Below are positions 1 through 10,300 of a stretch of DNA of 64,000 nt, piece after piece; within the stretch, counting starts at the first letter, position 1, and each line of letters opens with the position of its first letter. The translations under genes and the position numbers were made by a program. Under the pieces are notes generated by a model. It was not told the origin of the DNA. It was given only the letters and a program-made list of their open reading frames with translations, and ran no database searches. The stretch lies in NCBI GenBank assembly GCA_030734395.1, contig JAUZTG010000017.1:682001-746000 (forward strand), given 5' to 3'. This stretch comes from Sarocladium kiliense (Eukaryota > Ascomycota > Sordariomycetes > Hypocreales > Sarocladiaceae).

Positions 1-990
1 GAAGACGGGCGGCAGGAATGTACAACCTTGCTAGTCAATGACGGAACCGGCACTTGACTTCAGAGCCCTTTGCCAACAGAGTTCGCGACCGGCAGACATC
101 CTGGTCGGTATGCTCTTACCCTCCAGTATCTCGTTAGCATTCGTTCACTCGCTCAATGCTCTCATCGGAAGACATGTTGAAGCGCACGCGTAGCATTCCC
201 ACTATCAGATTATCGGACTCAACCAACTCAACCAACGCCGTCCAGCACCTATTGCATAAATCACTGCATTGTATCCCACATTCGTCCTAGGGGTATCAAA
301 ACCACTCCAGCAGACATGTCCATCGCTCATGTGCCCAACCCGCCAGCCACAGGGTGACCAGCTCCTCCTTGTAGGAAGCGTCATCGCCATGTACCCTCGT
401 GCTCGTCCCAAGACCAAGAAATCATCAAGCGCCTGAACCATGCTTTGGCAGGGAGGCTTTAGCCTTGCTGTGCTGTTCGTCATCCTTCCCATATGAAAAT
501 GAGCGGGTATCTCGTGTTGCTGTGACGTTCACACCTAAATATCCCAGCGTGCTTCCGGCACGATGAAACCCTAGTATAAGTCATGACCAGCCTGCAAGGC
601 GATATCATCTAGGCCTCCCTTAAAAAGAATAAAAGGGAAAAGAAGAAAAGAAACAGAAACCCGGATAGAAATTGGAAGTAGCGACCACCGAAAACATGAT
701 CAGAAGTCAGAGTTGAGAGTATCCAACGAGCGTCGGCAGGTTGAAGAAATCTTGAGATGCAGCCGAGAAGGTGAAAGACAACATCGCATGAAAAGAACAA
801 GTCATTAATCGCTAACCGAAACGTAATGAAACCGTCATGAATGTCGTAACAGTATAGTAAATGATGTGATAATGGGCAGAAGGGTAGAACTTCGCCACGG
901 CGCCTGATACCATCTTCGCACAAGGCAACTGGCTTAAAGACGATCCAGTAATTGCAACGTGAGTTTGGCAATAGATCGCAACGGGCCCAT
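1..990. other. No gene seen; 3' flank of the C2H2 regulator
   Basis: I see no supported gene. The open frames here are short, carry no recognisable motif and mostly lack a plausible start context. The right half is probably the 3' untranslated region of the minus-strand regulator that ends at 991. Confidence 0.5.
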
Positions 991-3080
991 CTAGTAAGCA
1001 GTTGCGGCTGTGCCTTCGCTCGTGGCGACTGCAACCAAAGCCTCCAACCGTCCAAGAGGGTCCCCATTTCCGCTGCGTTCAGGAGATGGCTGCTGCGGTT
1101 GCTGCTCGCGATTAGGGAACCCGCTGAAGGCCGTCATGTTCGGATGCTCCATGCGGTCAACGTGGGCTACCCGAGGGTCAGGGCCCGCTTGTTGCTGAGA
1201 CCCTGGACTATCGCGAGCCGGTCCGTGGTACCAACCATGGCGCCGGCTGTCTCGACTGCTAGCGAAAGATGGCGCAGACATGGTCTGCTGATGAAGAGAT
1301 CGACTCGCCATGGCAGGCGCACCGTGGTATGCCGAAGGTGGAGGCTCCTGGAAGCGTACAGTAGGATTCATCCGCACCTGATCAGCCTGGTCGTGTACAG
1401 CCTTCGTAACCTCTGAAGCCCAGGCACTGGGGCTCTCGCGTGAAGGGTTGTGCTCCAATTCCAGGCGGTTGAGGCCACGCTGGAGATTGGGCTCATACAG
1501 GTTTGCGTTTCTTGGTCTCTCAGCTGGCGACCCGTCCAGGCCAGCGGGCATTCTCATCCGTGGTGGCTCTGAATCGACCTTCATCGGCGAAGTCCTGCGC
1601 GGAGGCGTGCGAGGTGGTCCGGGAATAGGTCCAAATGATTCGATCCCTGGCAGCCTCAGTCCGGGTTGAGGCTTGGAAGGCTCCGCCATGGGTGGAGGTG
1701 GGTTCGGAGAGGTATGGCTGGTAACAGTGCTCAGCTGGCTAGGATTACTGAAGCCTCGGCTATCAGGATGCCAAGTTCTCCTTCTCCAAGGATCGTCCGA
1801 GACGCTGGACACTGAATCACGCCTTGCGGACCATCCTGAAGTGGGGGATGAGACAAGACTGCTGCCAGACGGAGAGAATGTTCCACTGTTAGACGTATTG
1901 ATAGGACCGGTTGCAAAGACAGGCCGGCCCAATGCCACTCCGTGAGGTGACTGGAAGGGGTTCGCACCGGACGGGACACTCAGCCTCCTGCCAGGCGTAC
2001 GCACGCCGGTTGAATACATGCTGTGTGATCTGGAGTGGGAGAGGGTTGGAGACGCCATGCCTGGATTCCAACGAGGGCTGGTCTGCCCGGTGGAGAATGT
2101 GGCCGATGTTGGTGTACCATACTCGGGTGATGGAGGGCCGTAGTAGGCTCCTTCCGCACGGTACGGGTCCATGGCTGCTCGCGTTCTAGGATCTGCTGCC
2201 ATGACCAGTGGAGGTGGTCTTCTCCTAGCATCTGTGTGGACACTGTAGGCGGACCCGACGGAACTGATGCTGTTGATGCTGGACGTTGATAATGACTTAG
2301 AGTGTCCCCTCGCAGGTCCACCCGCACTGCCGCCCGTGGATGCCCTTGCACGGTTCCCTGCTGCTCGGACCCTATCAGTTCGAATTTGCCGCTGGAAACG
2401 GGAGCCGGTGGCCGCGAGGGAGTCGATTGGAATGTCCTCATTCACGTGAACTGTCTGAGCATGCTGCCTCAGGTTATCGAGTCGGGAAAATCTCCTCGAG
2501 CAGTGACATTGAAACGGGCGCTCGCCAGTATGTTTCCTGCCGAATGTTAAACATAGTCTTCTGAAGTGGGTGATAGCGTCAAATCATACCTTATGTGCCG
2601 CGCAAGATGCTCGCTGCGGGTGAAGCTAAGGTTACACGGAGGGAATTCGGTGCAATAGAAGCGTTGCGATTTCTTCTTCTTGCTCGATCGTGTTCCATCG
2701 GCACTAACACTCTCATCATCTGAGCCAACGTCGTCGCCTCCCTCACCCGCTTCGCCATCGGATTCGTCGATGTCCATCTCCATGGAATCTCGCGTTTGAC
2801 TCTGCGGCGTCTGGTGCGGACTGTCTGCCTTGGCCTTATCGGTCGACTCCGGGATCTGCACGGCTTGGGGGAAAGCGTCTTTCGGGAGTGGTTTTTGTCC
2901 GTTGGCTGGAGAAGTGAATGACGCTCGGGTCGGTGTATCGGCATCGTCTGCCTTGTGAGTACCCTCGGCCACTGGTGCGGTGATGGGTCGAGGGGTAGGT
3001 GGTGATGGCGTCATGACGGCAACGGGAAGGCTGGCGATTACGCCAGTAGTTCGGTTGATAGAGTGGAAGGTCGCGGCCAT
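991..3080 (-). CDS. C2H2 zinc-finger transcription factor, 678 aa, two exons
   Basis: Exons 3080-2590 and 2536-991; the 53-nt intron (GTATGA...CAG) falls inside finger 1 and joining it restores a perfect finger pair. Finger 1 is C143-x5-C149-x12-H162-x3-H166. A TGERPF linker follows, then finger 2 with C174-x1-C176-x12-H189-x4-H194; the C-x-C spacing is short, yet the helix RLDNLRQH is intact. A basic stretch (SSKKKKSQR) just before finger 1 is a likely nuclear localisation signal. The first 120 residues are Pro/Ser/acid rich, and the roughly 480 residues after the fingers are disordered, rich in Ser, Pro and Gln. The layout resembles Usv1/Rgm1/Rsv-type fungal stress and carbon regulators, but I cannot assign an orthologue. 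The first ATG of the open frame was taken as the start. Nothing links it to the iron cluster next door except position. Confidence 0.88.
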
Positions 3081-6000
3081 GCCACGAGTGGCAGTGACTC
3101 GGGGTTAGAGAACGGCGCGCGACCAGAAGATAATTATCGAGTTCGATGCAAGGTCAGTCGCAGCAGGTTGTCGGTATTGCGTAGGTGATGGCTGAGGCTG
3201 AGGAAGGTGAGACTTTGGAGGAGGCGGGTGTCGACGGGGTGTGCGGGGACACAGGAAAGACGGGTGGTTCGAGGAAGCTGAAGACCGAGACAAGAAGTTT
3301 GAGGTAGAAGACAAGGTTGACACCAAGAAAAGAAGCGGGAGTGTCTGTCGCCAGGCCCCGAAAGAAGATGATGAAGGTTGAAGGCGGTGCACGCTGAGGA
3401 AGAGAAACGGAAGAAAGTGGATGGTCGGGATAGAAAGCCGCGGGCGTTTGCGAGTCACCTCATGCGTTGGATCATGCAAGACGGTCGGAGACAGACAGAT
3501 GTTAGCGACCGAAGGCAGGTGGGAGTGTCGCAGGCAGAGAGGATAGTCTCGTTGACACAGCACGCAGCTGAGATGGATCCGGCGAGGAACGCGGGCAGCA
3601 GTGGATCGATGTCTCTGATGTCTTTTTGCGTTGGTGGCGGCTGGGTTTGGGGAGAATCGGCGGGGACAGATGCAAGTCGAGCGACGTGCAAGGGCGGATA
3701 TGCGGCGATGAGGCTGCGACTAATACAGAGCACGCTGATTCGGTTGAAAACAGCGCCAAAGTTGACCGAAGGCGGCTGGAGGCTGTCTGGCGAGAAGCAA
3801 GTCAAGTCGGAAGCGGAAAGTCGAAAGAGGCGACGGGCAAAAGCCAGTATGCCGAAAGTCTGAAGGCAGAGAAGCAGAAGCAGGGACGGCGTGGCGATGA
3901 CTGGATGGATGACGATGCAAGGAGGCTTTAGCGGCCTGTCGCTGGGATGTGGTGGCTGGGCTGGGCTGGCCGAGTTGACGGAGTGATGTACAGCACGCAC
4001 GCACGGGCGCGCGTGGGAAGGCGCTTGTGGGAGTGGTGGTGGTGGTGTTGGTGATGTTAGTGCAGCGAGATGGCCAAAGTATGAGGAGAACAGTCAAAAT
4101 ATGCAGATTATGGGAAGATGGGAGTCATCAGACGAGGAAAAAGGTTTCAGGCAGCTGTGATCGATTCCTTCCTTTGACTTTCTCGCATGTTGCGTCTGAT
4201 TCCTGCATTTTGTGCTTTGCTGGTGTTTCTACGGCAGGTGCGTGTTTCATGTTTTCGAATCGCTCCTTCCTCCTGCTTGGCCTCCTGCCCTTCCACCATG
4301 CGCTTCCTCCCATCTTCGTGCCTTCCATCGATCGTCGCTTAGGAGCCTTACCTCATCAACGAAAACCCTCTCAGCTTCGATCTTTCACTCGTTCTCTTCT
4401 TTATTTTTGGCCGCCGCATGGTGTCTCCCTGCTCTCAGCACCTAACACGGATGCATCCATCCCCTTGCTGCTTTCTTCCATTCTCGGTGGATCTAGCCCC
4501 TCCGTGCCTTAGACGCAAACGTTACGACTACACGCCAGCCACCACCTCAGCTTGACTACCGCAATCGAACAAGGCACAAGGTTTCGCCAAGGCGGCCGCT
4601 TCTGGCACTCGACGTCCAGCTTACATTGTGTACAAGCCAAGGCTGGAGCAGACTCTGGCTCCTATCCCAAGAGGCACAGTCGAGAACCTCCGGCTGCTGT
4701 GGTCTCGGACTTATCACGCCGTTTGTAATGCACGAGGGGGAGTGTCAGCTCCGACGCTGCACAGCGATACCCTTGGCTGCTTCCACAAGGCAAGGAACAA
4801 AGACAGCCAGCGGCGACATGGTGTGCCTGATCATGGAGGGGCAGACGTAAGGTACAGGTCATCTGCACTGCTTTAGCGCGGCGGAACCAGGTACACTACA
4901 TCCACTCGCCGTGTCCGTGGTGGGCACCATGTCCACACTTGCCCACCAGCATACATCGTCTTCACATGTGAGTGGGTTAAGCTGGCTGACTCGAGCTAGT
5001 AACATACTAAACCTTCGTGGCGACTTGTGAGACGTGAACGAACTTGTACGGCCGAGTACGTTTGCTGACAATACCATGGGTATTTATTGATCACGAATGG
5101 TTCCACATCCTTTCTGGCTTCAGATGTCACAGCTCTGATTAGGTAGGATAGCAGGACACCGAAATGTTTGTGCGACGTCGTTGAGCAGAAGCGGCAACTT
5201 GCCGGAGCATCCCGATGAGGCAAGCTCACAGTACCTCCGGCAGCTCCGGCGCCGTGGCCGGGCGGTTCAATGTGATGCTCCTTCAACGAGGGCGAACCTC
5301 TCGACAGAAGGTATCAATAATGGTAGCAAGCCATCCGTGAGAGGAAACCAGTCGCGCTCCCATAGCTGCAAATCTGAGGCCTTGCCCGCCGTCTTCGAGC
5401 AGACTTCATAATGACATGGACTATTGTCGCTGGCTGAGGTGCCGGGGTTGGCTTGACCTGCCTCATAAACAGTTATCAGAGCGAATGCAGAGCAACAACG
5501 GCTTCCTCCAAGGGCGTGGTTTTGGAGAGCAATCGGACAATTTATCCATGTTAGCAAGCGGTACCTGATCACCTTTCTATACCTCCACTACAGCTCGAGT
5601 GCAGGACACAGGCACAGGAACTCGCCCACCCACAGCATATCCTCGCCTTGCGTGCGTACTTCGCATTGACCAGCTGACCCTCCCTAAGTTGGCGCCCCTC
5701 CTCCTCTCCCGTCAAACTCTAGCTGTGCCTCCCCGGCTGTCGTCGGCCTGTCTGATGAACACTGGCAAGGCTATTACTGATCTCAGTCGCCGCATACGGC
5801 CTCTTCTTGACCAGAAGGCATGCCAGACATTCCTTCCATCTCGGTGTCGATACTGACGTCGCCCCTCCATCATCAGGGATCGACAGAGGGGTGTTGAGGG
5901 TTGTCCATGACGTCCCGCTTGCGCCGCTAGCAGCCGCAAGTGGATGATCGCCGGCGTGATTCTCGATGCGACGAAGGCACCTGCATACAAGCGACCTCAA

Positions 6001-7318
6001 GTCCAACAACCTGGTTCCCGACCGTGATGAAGGTTCCAGGCATCCATGTTCCGGAGCGGAAGGATATAAGCCTCAAGGTAATTCGGGCAGCACAACATTC
6101 TTAGGATAACACAGCACAACTTTCTGACTTCCAGCCGCCCGTCAGCGACAAGAAGTACACCACCCCATCTAGTGCCAGACATCCGTTAGCTGACATGACA
6201 TGTGTTCTCATGACTTTCATCGAAATCTGGTCAGTCCTGGTCATAGGGATGTCACTCCCGGGGAATGCAGCAGACCTGACGATACTTCAACCGCCAGGCC
6301 CAAAGGCCTAGGGCCAATACAAGGTGCTGAGGCGTCTTAAGTGATCAGTGCATATGATGCGCCGGAGAGCCTCGACCGTGGTTCCCGCCCTCCCCTCCTT
6401 CACAATCGTGCCATCAGTGTCGAGTGTTACAATGGTCCATGTAATAGCAATTCACCAACCTTCAACTTGGGGGTCATTCAAAACATAAGGACCGATTCGC
6501 TAAATCGATCCTGACTGAAACGGCCCTGATTCCCAGATCCTCAGCTTTCGGTACCTCGAGCCGCTAGCCAAGGTCGACTTGCCCTGCAGGTACCAGGCGC
6601 CGCTCAGAGACGCCGCTCTTGGATGCCCCGCTCTCCGCAAACAGCTTCCTGTCTCGCCCCTCCGATCGGCCCATCCGGCACCCATTTAGACTCTTGCTGG
6701 CGCAGAACCCAAACGTCTCGCACCTGTACTTCTCAGCCCGGCCAGGGGAAGGTGGCCAGGCACAGTACCTTTCGGCGATCGGTCTGTCTCTTGGACCCGA
6801 GCGGATGAATGCGTTCACTCTTACGCCGCCATGACCATCTGGTGCCCATTCCGGAATCGCATTCATAATCGTCCATGTCTGAAGTGATCAACATAGTCTG
6901 TACTGCATTGCAGAGCAAGAGACGCAGATATAGCTAGCACAAAGCGAGCTTCTGTAACGAAAAATGATGATGTATTGTCAGTTGATCCTATCGTGTTCCC
7001 AGGCGGTCATGCATTTCAAGCTTAGCATTGGAGTCAGCGACCCAGCCCGCCCCTTATCAAGGCCGGTGTGGTAGACAGTAATACTACAGTCGTCGTGAAA
7101 CACCACAACGAGACTTGATTGTGGCACAGCTTGATATTGATACAAAAAGAAATATTTCGTATTATGTCTGCCAAACTTCACCGTTGTCAGGTTGTCAGGC
7201 CAATCAATCGCAGCGAGCGAGGCCATCAGCATTTCGGGGGCTCGTTACACCACCTACCCTGCACCATAGCATCGTTCGGCTCGAAACTTGTTTTCCACCA
7301 GGATGTTTACCAAATGTC
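3081..7318. other. 4.2 kb without a supported gene (long upstream region of the C2H2 regulator)
   Basis: The open frames here overlap one another on both strands, have low-complexity translations and show no domain. About 3.1-4.5 kb is rich in polypurine/polypyrimidine runs and a short GGT repeat near 4033, typical of a long leader and promoter of a regulatory gene. From 4.6 to 7.3 kb I see nothing I can name; base composition stays ordinary, so it is not a RIP island. Confidence 0.45.
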
Positions 7319-10300
7319 TCAGAACAAATTCGCGTCTGGCTTCACCACAAGCTCTCTAGCGGTGGCCGCTATGTCTCTGAGAAGTTCTCTTGCGTGTTCC
7401 TTCCAACTGTCCACCGTAATTACCTCAATCGTCATCTCGCCATCTCCAAAAAATGCCTGAACGCTCCATTCACGCAGCGGCTCTTCATGAACATACACGG
7501 TTTCTGTCTCACCTCCAGCATCTTCCACGTTGAGGGATTTTACTGGCTTGACAGCTTGATGGACCACAGAGCCGAACCAGTCGGTGGACTTCAAGCCTGG
7601 GAGATCGCAGAGCTCAGCCATCTCACTCAGCGCCATGCCTTCATGTGCGGCTGATGAGACGTGCTGGGATTGTACGGCTGCCAGGAGATCATGACCAGTC
7701 CAGTCTGGAGAGATAATGAGACGGAAGGGGAGATACTGCCAACACGGACCAGTGACGGAATGAGCGTCGGGGAAGGATGTCTTCCGCCCACTGACCACTT
7801 CACCAAAGAAGACGTCTCGAGTTGAGAGGCGCCGGGCGAGGGTCAGAGCCCATGCCGCAGTCGGCAGAGAAGCAAGTGTGGTATCCGAACACCATCCTGT
7901 CAGGTCAACTGACTGCTCAATGGCGAAGTGATTCCGCTTCGTGATGGGAGTGTCCGGCTCTAGCATCGACATGGCAGCCCCGGATAGCAGATTCTGCCAG
8001 TATGAAATGCTAGCTGGGATGTTCTCCTTGACGGTATGCGCAACAAACTTAGAGAACGGAATGGTCTCTGAGACAGGCTTGTTCTCGTACAAAGCGGACA
8101 ACTGTTCCAGCAGGATGGGTAGGCACATCTCATCATATTGAGCGTGGGAAATGCGGAAGATGAGGCATGATTCACCGTCGCTGCGAACGAAGAACCACTT
8201 CACGAAGCTCGAACCCAATGGCATGCGGGTCTCGACGTCAAGTTGACAGAGTTTGTGACAGAAGCCGTTCAAGTCTCTGTCCACATCATATTCCACGAAT
8301 TGCGTCTCCAGACGGTCAAGTACCACCCCGTATGTCTTGCTTTCGTGCTCGATGAAGACAGTCCGCAGGATTTCATTTCTTGCCACGAGTTCTTGACAGG
8401 CTTGACGCAGGCGGGTTGTTGGCATGTCGGTATGAAACTTGATGAGCTCGTAACGAGTTGAGTAGCGGGGGATTTGTGTGGTGCCTTTGACGGCGATGGC
8501 TTGCAATGGTCGTGCAGGAAAGACGTTTTCGATGGTCCAAGTTGAGTCTGCCAGTTGAGGCTTGACGACGTTGTTGACGAAAGCATCTGTGTCTGCAACA
8601 TCGAGGAGACCAAAGGGTGCCACGTCTAGTTCTTCCACTGGAGCGGCGCCAGCCTCCTCTTCCTCCATTACATTGGCCATGTCTTGAAGAGATCTGTTGT
8701 CAAAGATCTGCATAACAGACAGCATGATGCCTTGCGCTCTGGCTTCAGAGACGAGTTTCATGGCGAAGATGGAGTCACCACCAAGCGCAAAGAAGCTATC
8801 GTCAAGACCGATTTCTTTCTCAGGGACTCGCAGAACGTGACTCCAAAGAGAGCGCAACGTGCGCTGCCTGAGGGAGAGGGACGAATCGATGCGCTTCTGA
8901 CGAGGAGCTGAAGGGGGCACGATGGCGGCTTTTTCAAGCACGGAGACCTCTCCGGACGAGCCGATCACGGCAAGCTTGCCAGTATCGAAGAATCGACCGG
9001 GTGGAGTCGACCCCCCGATAAGCTTGAAGAAGGGCGGCGCCTGGATCTCAGGGAGGTCAACGGCGCTTGTGCTTCGCACGATGAGCTTGCCAGGCGCACC
9101 AAGAGGCAAAACTGCAGCTGCGTCCTGTTCATCGACGATATAGGCGCCTTCGAAAGGCGGCAAATCTGGAATGGTATATGTTGTTCCTTGGTCATACACG
9201 GCGCGGAGTGATGCAAGGTCTTCGTCGAGAAGACATCCAACGTCTCCAACTCGACTTTCGCCCTGGGAGCAGAGCTTCTGTACGACATGTGCCAGCTGCT
9301 TCAGGATCTTCTGCATGAGTGGGACCTCAACGGTCTTGGAGTCGAAACTTGCCATAACGAGGAAGCCTTTGGGATCGATTGAGCAGACCAACATCAAGGC
9401 GTAGGTATTGAACTTCAGCGCTTCTTGGGCGGCTTCTGCATCTCCAGCCGGCACCAGCAAGTCTGCAGGAGACGACTCCGTGTTGTCATTCCCTTCCTCA
9501 CCACTGGGGTGCAACACAAGGCCAGTACGTAGCTCGCAAGCTTCAAGGGTGTCAGGACTGAGTCTTCTGATGTGCTGCAGCCCATAGTGCTCATGTGGGA
9601 TCTGTGCAACTGTCTGCGCCTGGACAGTCTGGAGGTATTCTGCGACGCTCGTCTCTTCATCAATCTGTACTCTGAACGGCACTGTCGTGATCATAGGCCC
9701 CTCGATCTCCTCCGCGCCTACCAAAGGCGCATTCCTCCCGGTCAAAGTCTCACCGAAGATGACATCCCTGCATCCAACATACTGTGCAGCAACAAGTGCC
9801 CAGGCCGCACGGATGAGCGTCGCAACGGTGGTATTGTCCGGCAACGTGCTTGGGACGGAGATGTACTCTTCCAGTAACGAGTCAGCCTTGACCTGGTATC
9901 CCGGCTCCGGAAGACGAGGGAACTGAGTCCCGTACGCGCCCTCGAGATTCTCCCGCCAATAGGCCTCTGAAGCGGAACGATCAAGACCCGAAAGGTATCG
10001 GATGAAGTTTCGGAACTCGGCGGGACGTGAGAGTGTTTTCGAATGGTAGGCTTTGTTCACTCGCTCAACGACAAGAGGCATGGACCATCCGTCATAAAGT
10101 GCGTGGTGCATGGTGAGAACGAAGCTGACCTTTCGTACGAAGCTGACCTTTCGTTGTGTTTTGTCCTGAATGATTGCATATCGCACAAGCGGTTTCCCAA
10201 GAGTCATGGAAGTATCTCTGTCGGAGGCGAGGTACGAAGACAGATCGTCTCCGCGGTAACATTGCAAGTCCTCATTCACGACGACTTGCACAAGGCCTCT

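Noticed and set aside
952..1416. Plus-strand frame of 154 codons
   Set aside because: Shadow of the minus-strand regulator; no domain, and the regulator's frame is clearly coding.
3455..4097. Long open frames on both strands around 3.4-4.1 kb
   Set aside because: They overlap antisense, have biased low-complexity translations and lie in the likely leader of the C2H2 gene.
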